Position numbers and translations under genes: made by a program. From Balamuthia mandrillaris (Eukaryota; Discosea; Longamoebia; Balamuthiidae): a stretch of 64,000 nt of DNA. The stretch lies in the NCBI GenBank assembly GCA_031835245.1, contig JAVKOQ010000043.1:178501-242500 (forward strand). Reading direction: 5' to 3'. This document shows, piece after piece, positions 1 through 15,535 of this stretch; the first letter of the stretch is position 1, and every line of letters starts with the position of its first letter. A model generated the notes under the pieces. The model did no database searches. It worked only from the letters and a program-made list of their open reading frames with translations, and had not been told where the DNA came from.

Positions 1-1284
1 CGTTCCTCGTTGAAGACTTTGTTGGATCAAGGAGCAGATCCAACCATACTTGATGCTAGTGGAAGATCAGCTTTGCATCATCTTCTTGATAATTGCGGTA
101 AGTGTTCCTGTTTTTCGCCTTTCTGTTTTTTCTAACTTTTGCCTTTAAAATCAACAGAGGTAAAAGCAGAAAGAGAAGAAGTTATGCTTGCAGGAGAAGT
201 TCACGACATCGCTCTCATCCACACTGACAGTGAAGAAGAAAACGAAGCAAACGAACGACACGACCAAGAAAGAGAAGAGGAAGGAGACGTGGTGCGATTC
301 GTGGTGCAAGGAAGGATGGTACGAGCTCACAAGTCCATTCTCTCCTCTCGCTCTGAGTACTTTAGAGCCATGTTCGACAACAGCTGGCGTGAGTCAGACC
401 AAAAGAATGTCGTGCTGAGCATGGAGTGGCTCGAGTTCGATGTCTTTCTTTGTTTACTTCGGTTCCTCTACAGCAAACATCTTCATATTCCTTCTTCATC
501 TTCAGCTTCTACTTCTACATCTGTTTTGGGCTTTGCGATGAAGTTGTTGGTAGCGAGCGACCAGTTCTTATTGTACGAGAGCTTGGCTGTGGCAGTGAGC
601 AATTATCTGGTAGACAAAGTTTTGAACTGGGAGAACGTTCGATTCGTGTATGATGTTGGAGATGCGTTCCAACTTCCCGAGTTGAAGAAGCATTGCGTTC
701 TCTTCATTTTAGAGAATCTTGGGAAGAAGGAGAGAGAAGAGGTGGCAGCTCGCAGGAGAAAGCTTTTGGAGGAAAGGAGTGAAGAGGAAGAAGAAAACGA
801 AGTACAACCGTTAGCAACAAACAGAGATGAAGAAGTGGAAGGAGAAGTAGGGAACGAAGAAGAGGAGGAGACAGAAGAAGAAAGGATGGCGGGAAAGAAG
901 AGGAAGAGGGAAGAAAACGAGAAGCAAGAAAAAGAGAAACGGATAACAAAAACAACGCCAATAACCGAACAATCGAGCGAAGAAAAAGGAAAAGAAACAG
1001 AAATGAAAGGCACAAAGGTGGAAGAAGAAGAAGAACAAGATGAAGAAGAAAAGGAAGAAGAGAACGAAAAGGAAGCACTAAAGTCGAACCTGATTCACGT
1101 CATGAAACGGATGATAGTGGAAGTGGCCACTGGAAAGATAGAGTTTAGAGATAAGTACACAAACGTCATTGAGTGGAAGCAACTCGCAACGAATCTAAAG
1201 GAAAACGAAGAAGAGGAGGAAGAGGAAGAGGACGAAGGAGAAGAAGGAACAGAAAGAGGAACTCATCCACCAACTAACACATAA
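1..1284 (+). CDS. Ankyrin repeat-BTB/POZ protein, 5' end outside window
   Basis: Two exons are visible, 1..97 and 158..1284, joined across a 60-bp intron (gtaagt...caacag). The first exon reads as the end of an ankyrin repeat (core LLDQGADPTILDASGRSALH). The second opens into a BTB domain whose core is VRAHKSILSSRSEYFRAMF, then the usual helices. BTB-ankyrin proteins are typically cullin-3 substrate adaptors in the cytosol; that role is inferred from the family. After the BTB fold the last 150 or so residues are extremely Glu/Lys-rich low complexity, including a KKRKR-type basic patch that could be a nuclear signal. The gene begins left of the window, so its full ankyrin array is not visible. 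It converges on LSM7, with 89 bp between the two stop codons. Confidence 0.8.
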
Positions 1285-1323
1285 AAATAAAGAAAACGAA
1301 GAAAGAAAAAAAGAGAGAAGAAG

Positions 1324-1325
<2 letters not shown>

Positions 1326-1365
<40 letters not shown>
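1326..1365. repeat. (GA)n microsatellite between convergent genes
   Basis: About 20 GA dinucleotides lie in the 89-bp gap between the stop codons of the BTB gene and LSM7. The run probably falls in overlapping 3' untranslated regions. Confidence 0.85.
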
Positions 1366-1370
<5 letters not shown>

Positions 1371-1373
1371 AGT

Positions 1374-1928
1374 TTATATTCTTTGTTCTTCCGTTTCTTT
1401 GGCAAAAGGGTTGCTAATCTCGACGGTGCCTTCCACCGGACAGATCAACATGATGGCAGTGCCTTTGCAAACTACCAGGCCCAGCTTGCGTGTTTGTGTG
1501 GTCGGTTTGTATGGGTCCAACGGATCTTTTTTTTTTGAAGCAATGTTATATAAACAACAGATATGAAGAATCGAAAGTGGGGGAGTGGTTTACCTCGAAG
1601 GAATTCGATGGTTTCATCAAGCACAATGTTCAGAATGTTGTCATGTCCTTTGAGAACTCCTTGCACTGAAACAAAAATAAAAAGGTCAAAAAACTAAAAC
1701 AAGAAGGATGGCTGAAAAAAAAAGATCGAACCTTCACGTCCGCCGGTGAACTTCACTGTAACTTTTTGATTGAGGAAGTTTTCAAGGTCAAGGATGGACT
1801 CTTTTTTTGACTATTAACATTAAAGAGAGAGAGAGAAAAAGATGGTTAGCCTTTTTTTTCTCCTCTCTCCCTAACCTTCTCTTGTTTTGTGTTTTGTCCG
1901 CCAACAAAACAAAAGGTCATACCTTCAT
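1374..1928 (-). CDS. LSM7: U6 snRNA-associated Sm-like protein LSm7
   Basis: Four exons in coding order: 1923..1928, 1732..1810, 1594..1665 and 1374..1525. They give a small protein of about 102 residues. The Sm1 motif reads SILDLENFLNQKVTVKFTGG followed by LKGHDNILNIVLD; Sm2 reads LGLVVCKGTAIMLICP. Order and wording match LSm7, a subunit of the Lsm1-7 (mRNA decay) and Lsm2-8 (U6 snRNA) rings. The first exon is only six bases (ATG AAG) and is spliced to tca aaa aaa gag, giving the MKSKKES start that resembles the Lys-rich N terminus of other LSm7 proteins. All phases close. The intron before exon 3 starts gttcga, a weak donor. Confidence 0.92.
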
Positions 1929-2138
1929 TTCGTCTTCTCTCTTTCGTTAGTTTCGCTTTCTTGTTCTCTCCTTCCTCCTCGCGTCGTCCTGAATGAATCT
2001 GGAGACAGGCGCGAGGACAGGAGAATGCGTCGACGACGTGAGAGAAGATATGAGCCAGGACAGGAGCATAGTTAAGAGCCAGGACAGGGGATAAGACAAG
2101 AGAGAAGATAGGAGAGAGAGCTAGACTTTCGCGACAAT

Positions 2139-2181
<43 letters not shown>

Positions 2182-2218
2182 TTTTTCTCTATGAGGCATT
2201 GCTTCTTTCCTCTGTCCT
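1929..2218. other. Intergenic region with (TTTA)n and short direct repeats
   Basis: This is the 5' side of LSM7 and the 3' side of the CAP gene. It holds a (TTTA)n run at about 2137-2183 and a 13-bp unit GAGCCAGGACAGG repeated twice near 2050-2090. No convincing coding sequence was seen. Confidence 0.7.
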
Positions 2219-3336
2219 TTAGGCCGTGGAGGGGGACACGGTCGGAGCTGTAACTTGGTTCCTCACCGTGGTCTTTCGTTTTTTTCTCAGGTGGAAGTAG
2301 ACCACCACCCCCGCTACTGCTCCAAGCAAGAGCACTCCTCCCACTGCGCCCACAACCGCTGCAGCCTTCTTCTCTGCTCAGGTCGTTTTGCGTTTGTAAA
2401 ACAAAAAGGTGGATCAGAAAAACATGAGAAAACATAAAGTACCTGCCGAAGAGTGGGAAGATGTGGAGGTAGGGGATGATGAGGACGAACCGGTACTAGA
2501 ATGGCTCTCTGCATCATCTTTATCACAACCGTTTTCTACCTCACACTTATCCTCTAAGGTGGAAACAACACGAATGGTCAAGAATCATAGATGGAAGAAT
2601 AACAAGAAAGAACATAGAGACAGGAAGAAAAGAGGACGAGAAAGAAGAACAAGAGAGATTGCGGATCGTGAAACACAAGAAAGAATACCTGCGTAAGGTC
2701 TGACACCCACATAGTTGCCCGGAGGCTTGTATTGGCAGGTGATGATGGTACGCCAACCGGTGGAGCAATCATTTACAAAGCCGCACCCAACGTGCGTCGT
2801 TCTGTTTTCAAACAGGTTGGAAAATATAACTAAATGGAGAGTGAACGTGTGATGTACCCGCTCCACATGACCTGAGTGTAATGTCCGCAGACGCCGTTGC
2901 ACCCGTTCGTTTTGCAATTCCACTGTTTCTCCTCGGACACCCATGACCGAACGGAACCTTTGAGCGCCTCCGCGGCAGTAGGTTCTCCTGACGACGCCCA
3001 CAGGTTTTCTCCAACCCCTCCTTGTCCCGAATGGCGAAAGTCGCATTTGTTGGTCCACGCTTTGAAACAAACTCAGACAGGTAAGATGGAAGATGGTAGC
3101 TTAGACGTGCAAAAACACAAAGAATAAAGGCAACAATAACCTTGGGCAGTTTTTTCAAGAGAGGTATCGTAGGAAAGTTCCGGGAGCCCTTTGTTTCGCC
3201 TGGCGCAGTTGTGGGCCTCCAAAACAATGTCCCTCTGCTCGTCCGAAAGTGCGAAGGACGCAGTCAAGAAGCACAGCATCCCCAGGGCAGACACCAGGAA
3301 CCAACCGCCGTACCACGCTCCCTCGGGTCCTCTCAT
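2219..3336 (-). CDS. CAP/SCP-domain protein with C-terminal membrane anchor
   Basis: Five exons: 3141..3336, 2858..3059, 2689..2801, 2443..2508 and 2219..2373, 243 residues with all phases closing. The N terminus carries a hydrophobic signal segment (LVSALGMLCFLTASFA) cleaved before the mature domain. The CAP domain shows its signatures: AWTNKCDFRHSG, GENLWASSG, the CGHYTQVMWSG block and the final CQYKPPGNY motif, with His and Glu in expected positions. After the domain come a Ser/Thr-rich linker and a hydrophobic helix (AVVGAVGGVLLLGAVAGVVV) followed by HLRKKRK. The protein is therefore predicted to be type I and displayed on the cell surface or in the endomembrane lumen, rather than freely secreted like most CAP proteins. 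CAP proteins are often sterol or lipid binding; that activity is inference here. Confidence 0.9.
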
Positions 3337-3553
3337 TTCCCTCCTTTTCTATTCTTGACCTGTTCCGCCTTCTTGCTTGGCGAACGGACATTTATCATTT
3401 CCTTTGATGGATACCACCAACCGGTGCAGAACCCCTGTCGACACCTTTTCTTTATTGCTTCTGGTGTGCATCCCGTGAGCCTTGCCTGAACTTCAGGTAA
3501 CGCTTTTCTTCTTTTTTATTGTCGCGACCACAACGAACGAAGAAGAAAGAACA

Positions 3554-4592
3554 ATGAACCGAGAGAGTGCCGCTTTGAGCGCCAAGCAACGGTGGCTGGT
3601 GAGGACCTCATGGAAGAGACTGGAACCATTGGTCAGCAAGAAAGGGTTCGGCGGCTTGCAGTCCCTCAAGCAAGACGTTGGCATGCCGGTTGCCTCCCGT
3701 TACGACCACCACGACGTGATCACGTATTGCTCCTCTTTGTTGTCATTTTCGTTCTCTTATTCTTTAATACTTATGCTTCCTCTCTCGCTTTAAAAAAAAA
3801 AAACACACCAGAACAAGCACAGAAGGAGCCGCCAGCAAAGAAGAGCAAGACGCTCTTTGGGAGCGAGCTGCTGCCTCCAACAACAGCAACGAAGAAAGCC
3901 CCTTGCTGACCCTCACTTTTTACCGCCACCTCTTCTCCACCCACCCTCAAATGCGAGAGATCTTTTGGCGCTTCAACCTGCACCAAAGCATGGAGAAGAT
4001 GGTGGCGGTCTTGGCCGATCCCGATGTGGACCTTCAGGCAAGCCTGAGGGCGCTGGCAGAGCGGCACAGAGGCAGAGGCATTCTGCCGGAGGACTATGAT
4101 CGCATTGGCGGTTCGCTGCGCTATGCTCTGACCCAGGTGTTGGAAGAAGCGCAAGGAGAAGGAGACGAGAAGGAGAAAAAAGAGAAGAAGGAGAATGCAG
4201 AAGTGGAAGCATGGATGGCTGCTTGGTCTGTTTTTGCTGAACCGATGAAGTACGTTTGGGAAGACGAACCAAAAGCGGCGATGGAACAAGAGACACAAGC
4301 ACAGCGATTAGAAGAAACGGAAAAAGAAGGAACAGAAGAGGAAGAAAAAGAACCAGAATGGAGCATGGAGGAAGTTGCTCGCCATAACCACGAAAAGGAT
4401 TTGTGGATGGTCATCGATGGTTCCGTTTACGATGTGACCAAGTTTTTCTCTCTCCATCCAGGCACTGGCGAAAAGCTGCTTCTTGGTGCAGGCAAGGACG
4501 CTTCCAACCTCTTTATCAACAACAGCTTTCACTCCCCACGGGCCCGTCGTATTCTTCAGCACTATCGAATTGGTCGTCTCCAGACATGTTGA
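3554..4592 (+). CDS. Globin-cytochrome b5 fusion protein
   Basis: Two exons, 3554..3723 and 3812..4592, give 316 residues; donor gtattg and acceptor accag keep the frame. The N-terminal half resembles a globin: helix A LSAKQRWLVRTSWKRL, the B-C region FYRHLFSTHPQMREIFWRF, and the F-helix RALAERHRGRGI followed by EDYDRIGGSLRYAL. His in AERH is the likely proximal haem ligand; I cannot assign the distal residue. After a charged linker the C-terminal 85 residues form a cytochrome b5 domain: HPGTGEKLL (a variant of HPGG) and NSFHSPRA supply both axial His. Such a protein could shuttle electrons from b5 haem to globin haem, for oxygen or NO chemistry. That function is inference. It converges on the hydrolase, with stops 34 bp apart. 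Confidence 0.85.
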
Positions 4593-4626
4593 AGAAAAGC
4601 TTGTTCGTTTTCATGTGCCGATTGTC

Positions 4627-5626
4627 TCAAACAATGTTTTGCAAGAAACAAGTGACTCGAGAGAGGAACTGTTGTTGAGCGTCGAGAGAGGAGAGAGCGT
4701 GGTCTGCGTCTTCGATGTAGAAGCCCTCGCTGCCTTGGGGCAACGCTCGACACATCTCGTCCACCAACTTGCGTTTATCCACGCATTCAGGCACGTACTC
4801 ATCCTTCATGGAACAAACCAGCAGAAACTTTGGGGGCCATTTCTTCTTTTCGTCTTCTCGCTCGTCTTCTCCTTCATCGAGAGAAGGAATGGCCAGTTTC
4901 AAACGACGTTCTTCTTCAGTAAAGTCAGAGGAGAACATGTCGTCACAGGTCATGCGTCCCACCAAGGAGTGATAACGTCGAGCACAAATGGGAGCACCTG
5001 TAGGGTCCGTCCCTCGTGGCATCAGCTCTTCCTCCTTGCCCTCTCTCAACATGCGCTCCGCTAATGCCTTGTTCTCGCTGGTAGAGGGAAGGGTTTGCAT
5101 GTACTCCCGGTCGCTGACTGGAGCTTGAAGAATGACGCCTCTCACCAGCCTGCGAGAGGAGTGCTGGTGCTGTTGGAGAAAGTAGATGCAGTCCTGGCAG
5201 CCAGTGCTGTGACCTAACAGCACTATCGTGGGTGGTGCCTCTTCCTCTTCTTCCTTTGCTCCTCCACTTTGAGAGTGACGAGAGAGCAAATAACGTAGCA
5301 ACGCATCCAATTCTTCAGCATCACTGCAAAGAGAGAGAGAAGTGAGTTATTGAAACACATAAAGAAACAAGAGAGAGCAAACAGCACGTTTGAAGGCTTT
5401 GGATGCCATAACCTAGCCCTGAGCTGCTGAGCTGAGCTTGGACCAAGCACCAGCCCAACGCTTGGAGGCTCTCGGAGAGCGGCACGAGGTAGGGCAGGCA
5501 CAAGAACGAGTCCGTCAACCCACCGAGGAACACCACGTACTTCTTGTTGGTGGTGGCAGCACCGCTCTGAAAGGCCACCAACCTCCTCCCCGGCAGATAC
5601 TGGAACAACGTCCCCGCCAGCCTCAT
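4627..5626 (-). CDS. Alpha/beta hydrolase, DUF1749 type
   Basis: Two exons, 5388..5626 and 4627..5323, give 311 residues. The nucleophile elbow is LLGHSTGCQD, with Ser flanked by His and Thr. An oxyanion-type FLGGLTDSF strand lies near the N terminus, an acidic DEYVPE turn follows a late strand, and a C-terminal DADHALSS supplies the probable catalytic His. This organisation and length match the DUF1749 hydrolases, related to fungal siderophore esterases; the substrate is unknown. ATG at 5626 (MRLAGTLFQYLPG) is chosen because the codons upstream look non-coding, although an upstream in-frame Met exists. The gene diverges from the FG-GAP gene across a 217-bp spacer. Confidence 0.85.
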
Positions 5627-5843
5627 TTCTTTCTTGCTTTGTATTTTTCTTTTTCTTTGGGGTTCGGGGAATTGAAAATTTCCCCGAAAAATCACCCATT
5701 GGACGGGCTGGATCTTTTAATCAGACATGACGTCATTAATTTCGCATTTAGGATAATTAGAACCACGTGGCTTATATCCAATCTATAAATTAATCTGAAA
5801 AATGGAAACAAAAATAACCCAAAAAAAAAAAAATAAAACAAGA

Positions 5844-7349
5844 ATGTTGCGCTGCAGCGCCGCTCTCTTCTTCTTCCTCCTATGCTGCTCGGTGCTCCTG
5901 TTGCTCTCGCACTCGGCCACGGTGGCGCAGGCTCAAGCCGCCAAACCGGGCAACGCCTCCGTCTTCTTTGACCGCGTGGTCCTCACAGACTCCTTCTACG
6001 GCGACTACGGCCTCCGCAAAGCCGACGTCAACCAGGATGGCCGCATGGACCTCGTGGCCTTCGCCTGGCAGACCGGCCTGCTGGCCTGGTTCGAGAACCC
6101 CTCCTGGCGGCAGCACAACGTGGGCAAGTACCCCGGCATCGTGGACGTGGACTTTGCGGACATGAACGAGGACGGCCTCTTGGACTTTGTGGTGGCGTGG
6201 GACCTCCACGTCCCTCCCGTCAGCCCCAACGAAGGTCAAGCCGGTTGGCTGGTTCATCCCTCTTCCAACAGCACCTCCAACGATACTTCCTTGCTTGAAG
6301 GGGAAGAAGAAGACGAGAGGTGGGAGTACAGACCGATTGCAGATGCCACGAACTACGTGGCAGGCATACACAGGATCCGAGTGGGCCGATTCCTAAAGGG
6401 AGGCAGCGACAAGGACGTCATCGTCATCCCCATCTTTGACTACGGCGTGGGACCGCAGTACTTTAACCAGTCGGGGTGCAGCATACGGTACTTTGCGCGC
6501 CCGGAGGATGCCGCCACGCGCACCACCGCCTGGAACACCAACTCCACCCTCCTCAACTCCTCCCTTCACATCTGTCACACCGTTCGCTCCTATTCTTCCT
6601 CGCTCTTGTCTGCTTCAAGCAAAGAGGCATCAGCAGCGCAGCAGGACTTCCTCATCATCAACAGTCTTGAAGGAATCACTCGGCTTGATGTGCGCAACGA
6701 TGCTTCCTCTTCTTCTGCGTTTGCTCCGAAAGCGCGTTTGACGAACCTCAATCCGGGCAAAGCGCCGGTGGCATGGAGTCCCTTTCACGGCTCTCAGGGA
6801 ACCAGCTTGGGCTTTGTGGACGGTCGCCCAGCTTTCATGGCTCAGATCTCTCCATGGGAGGGCGTCAACGTGCTCTCTCCTGCCACCGTCGCCATTCTGC
6901 TTCCCTCTTCCTCTTCCTCTTCCATCTTCCAACCCCCGTTGCAAAGGATCGAATTGGACGTGTTGGGTCCACAGGCGCATGACGTTGTGGCCGCTGACTT
7001 TAACGGGGATGGCTGCGATGACTTCTTGGTAGGCCTGAGAGGGCCTGTAATCGGCGTTTGGATGTTTGAGTGCCACAAGAAGAAGAACAACAAGAAGTTG
7101 GAGTTGGAGTGGACCTTTTATCCGGTTTCTTTGGATCAGAGGTATGGAGCTTCGGCGTTGGTGGCGCATGACTTTGATGGCGATGGAAAGATGGATTGGG
7201 CAGCAACCGGTTTTCCTGGATTTCCTGAGAACGAAGAAGAGCAGAACAACAAGAGCGAGCAAAACGGATTGTTAGTAAGTAACCAGCAAAGACGGAGCAC
7301 GAAGAGAGCACAAGGAAATCATTATGTTGCTGTTTACTATCAACGTTAG
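5844..7349 (+). CDS. Secreted FG-GAP/VCBS-repeat protein
   Basis: A single exon of 501 codons when started at ATG 5844. An in-frame ATG at 5802 would add 14 Lys/Thr-rich residues ahead of the signal peptide and is less likely. Residues 5-30 form a signal peptide (FFFLLCCSVLLLLS) ending in VAQAQA. Several FG-GAP/VCBS calcium loops are visible: ADVNQDGRMDLV, ADMNEDGLLDFV, ADFNGDGCDDFLV and HDFDGDGKMDW, spaced as in integrin-alpha-like beta-propellers. No transmembrane helix follows, so secretion is expected. Eukaryotic proteins of this class usually mediate adhesion or carbohydrate binding; the ligand is unknown. Low-complexity Ser runs separate blades. GC content is higher than in the flanks, as in other long exons of the window. 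Confidence 0.85.
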   Translation: MLRCSAALFFFLLCCSVLLLLSHSATVAQAQAAKPGNASVFFDRVVLTDSFYGDYGLRKADVNQDGRMDLVAFAWQTGLLAWFENPSWRQHNVGKYPGIVDVDFADMNEDGLLDFVVAWDLHVPPVSPNEGQAGWLVHPSSNSTSNDTSLLEGEEEDERWEYRPIADATNYVAGIHRIRVGRFLKGGSDKDVIVIPIFDYGVGPQYFNQSGCSIRYFARPEDAATRTTAWNTNSTLLNSSLHICHTVRSYSSSLLSASSKEASAAQQDFLIINSLEGITRLDVRNDASSSSAFAPKARLTNLNPGKAPVAWSPFHGSQGTSLGFVDGRPAFMAQISPWEGVNVLSPATVAILLPSSSSSSIFQPPLQRIELDVLGPQAHDVVAADFNGDGCDDFLVGLRGPVIGVWMFECHKKKNNKKLELEWTFYPVSLDQRYGASALVAHDFDGDGKMDWAATGFPGFPENEEEQNNKSEQNGLLVSNQQRRSTKRAQGNHYVAVYYQR

Positions 7350-7528
7350 TAAGGAAAGTTATAACCGTAGGAAAAAAAAAAACAATGTTCGTTTTACATT
7401 AGAACTTGAAGCTATAATACATCTCAGCGAGTGTGGAATCGGTGTTTTGACGTTTGCCAACAACGTCCGTTTTTCTTCTGCCGCTCAGCAACATGTTCTT
7501 GTGAGCGCCTTTCATCTTTATTAACGTT

Positions 7529-12178
<4,650 letters not shown>

Positions 12179-12571
12179 CTCTGTTGTCTATAATGAATAA
12201 AAAAAAATTGAAAAAAAAATTGAAAAAAAATTGGAAATTTCGGAATATTTGTTTACCTGAATCGGCAAGTTATAAATAGCAACCAACCAAAAAACAAAAG
12301 AAGGTGAGATCATTCACCGATCATGTAATTATTTCGATCCAGCTTTAATTATTGTCGATGAAAAAACCATATGGTGACGTCATTACATTGATAATTTCAC
12401 CGCATGGTGTCGACAGTAATGAATCATTGTTGGAAAAAGCAAAAAAAAAATAAATAAAAATAAAAGAAAGAAAAAACAAAAAAGAACGAGGAACGGCAGG
12501 AGAGAGGAAAGGAAGAGAGAGAGAGAGACAGACAGAGAGCAAAAAAAAAAACGAACGACTGACCAGAACGA

Positions 12572-15492
12572 ATGAGCCTAGGGGGGAAAGGTCTCTTTTC
12601 AGGGGGATGGAAACGAACCCACTCGATGCGCGTGGAGCCGACCGCCACCTCCACCCCCACCACCGCTTGCGCTTCCCATGCTGCTGCTGCTGCTGGTGAC
12701 GGAGAGGGGGACCCCAAGCCGGACTCCAGCCCCAGCGACTTTGTGGAGCAGCTGAACGACCACCTCCTCAACAAGTCGCAGACCCTTCGTCGCCACAACA
12801 ACCACAACCACAACCACCACAGAAACACGATCGGGGCTCCTCTTCCACGAGGAGGGCAGCCTGGTCGCAGCGCCACCTTCTCCTCCCTCGACCTGGCCTC
12901 TGCTTCCTGTTCCTACTCCTCCCCCGCTTCCCTCCCTCAATCCCAACCTCAGCCTCAGCCTCAGCCTCTGTCCCCTCCTTCTCCTCCAGCCGCCGCCGTC
13001 GCCGTCGCCGCCGCCGCTGCCGCCGCATCGAACCCGATGGCCTTTCGAAGGAGGAACGTGACTTCTGCTGCCCCTCCTCCTTCCTCTTCCACCGCCGCGG
13101 CGCTCCCTCCTCCGTCTTCTTCTTTGCCCGAGCGACCACGCCCACTGCCTCGTTCCCCTTCCTTGGATACCATTCCGCTTGCACCGCTCCCCTCTCCTTC
13201 CCCTCTTTCTCCCTCTCTTTCTTCTTCTCCTCCCTCCCCCTCTTCTTCCTTTGCTTCCTTGGCTTCCTCCGTGGCTGCTGCTGCTGCTCCTCCTCCTGCT
13301 GCTGCCACGACAAACGCAGCTGCGCCTCCCCCGCGCCCTCCACGCTCCGACCGGGTCTGTCCTCCTCCTCTTCCTCCTTCCTCTCTTTCTAGCTCTTCTT
13401 CTGCTGCTGTGTCTTCTTCTTCTTCTTCAGCTCCTCCTCCCGAGCTTTCTTTGGCTCCACAACCAACCTCAACTTCACTGAGACGGGTGGTGAAGGGCAG
13501 AGCAGAGAGTTTTGGCCCTGGCGTTGCTCGCGCGCTTCCTTCACCTCCTCCTTCCTCCTCCACTTCTGCTGTTTCTGAAACATCATCACCAACAACAACA
13601 GTACCTCTGTTGAGGACCAACTCAAGTATCCTCATGCCTCGTCCTCGTTCTTCCTTTGCAACACTTCAAAGCATTCCCCCTCCTCCTTCGTCTGTTGCAA
13701 CTTCCACTTCCTCTTCTGCTTCTTCGTCTTCCTCTCCTCTTTCTTCTCCTTCTTTATCTCCTCCTCTTTCTCCGAAATCTTCTTCTTCTCCCTCTGCTTC
13801 GCCTCTTCCTTTACCTCAAGACAAAATGGAAACAAACGATAACAACAACAGCAGCGACAAGAAAGAACGGAGCTTCAAACGAAAAAGAAGAAGCAGAACA
13901 AGAAGGAATAGGAAAGGGAGAGTGTGGATGTTTGGTCGCAGTTGGAACGCTTCGAATTCTTACCGTGATCCCATTTGTTTAGACGACTTAAAGAACGAGA
14001 GTGAAGGGAGCAGCAGCGACCATCATGAATACGCTTTTCTTCCTGTTGATATTTGTTGCAGTGATGGCGCTTATGTTCCTTCTTCTTCTTCTTCAACCTC
14101 GTCCTCATCTTCTGTTTCTGCACTTTTTGCTTCTTCCTCACTTCCCTTACCGGGATTGGCTTCTCCTTCTTCATCCTCCTCTAGTTCTGGATCACCACCT
14201 TTGTCTGTTTCTGCGTCTTCGTCCAACAACAGCAGCACGAGCGACAGTAACGATGAATCTTTCCTCCATTTTCATATGCTCGCTTTAACAGGTATAGCCT
14301 CTCTTCCTCCCTCCCTCTCTCTCTGTTTGCTGCTGCTAACATTGTACTTGGCATAATGCATTTAGAGGATGGCAAAGTTTGGAGTTGGGGAGATGGCAGT
14401 TCAGGACAATTGGGCCATAATACTTTGCAAAGTTGTGAGGTTCCTACTCTTGTTCATTCCCTCTCTCAACCAGTCATCCGCATTGCTTGTGCTGGTCATT
14501 ACTCAGCTGTCATTACAGGTTTTTATTCTTCTCCTCGCCATTATTGCTCATTTTATTAGTAACCTTTTCTCATTCTAAACTTGTTTACTTCTTTTTCATG
14601 CAGCAAATGGAGAAATAATGGTATGGGGGGAAGTGGCAATAACAAATGAGGCCAAAGCGGAAGTACATTTACTTCCAACGGCCCTGCGGATGCCTGCTCT
14701 ATCCAACGTTCGTTTCTCGGATATCTGTTGCAGAAATTATTTTATGGTAGCTTTATCAGGTCCTCTCCTCCCCCCCCCCTCTTTCTCTCTCTCTCTCTCT
14801 CTCTCGTCTAGCTCATCAAGGAGTTTCTCTGTTTTTTACCAGAGGAAGGAAAAGTCTATTATTGGAGTTGGAGAAGAGCGTCAGAGAACTCGAACGACGC
14901 AACAGGAGCGGGCGTTCCCATACCGTCACGACCCGCAATTATTCGTGGCACCGAACACATGACCTTCTCTTCTATTGTTGCAAGCGATTATTTCATTTCA
15001 ATGCTATCAGGTCTATTCTTTATTTTTATTTTCAGTAGTTTTGGCTTCAGTTTGAATGCTGATATTTTTCAACAGATGCTGGAGAGGTCTTTACTTATGT
15101 ATTGGCAGAACAAGAAGATGTGGAACATTCCGTGGATCGCTACGAAAAGGTTTTGGGCGGTCATGGCGGCACGGAGCAGACAGCCAAGCGACTTGCTCAC
15201 ACGCTCTATAGAGAAAGCTCTGTTCCTGAAGATGTCATACAAATCGACTGCAACGATCAACATCTGCTGGTTCTCTCATGTAATTCTTCTTCGTTCTTCT
15301 CGCTTCTTTCTTTTGTCTTCGTGCACTGAATTTACATCTGCGTATTACAGCTACGGGAGAGATAACCATCAAAGATTTCGTGAAAGGCAATGTAACCGTG
15401 CGTTCTTCACTGGTAGGGAAAGGCATCACTCAAATTGCTTGTACAATCAATCATGCTGTTGCCTTATCCGATGCTGGCGTTGTCTACACCTG

Positions 15493-15535
<43 letters not shown>

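Noticed and set aside
1887-2075. Small plus-strand frame starting MCFVRQQNKRS
   Set aside because: It overlaps the LSM7 promoter and first exon, has low-complexity Arg-rich sequence and no homology-like pattern.
12599-13635. Long minus-strand open frames opposite the first kinase exon
   Set aside because: They mirror the Ser/Pro-rich codons of the plus-strand exon (Glu/Arg/Gly on the antisense) and have no splice or domain support.
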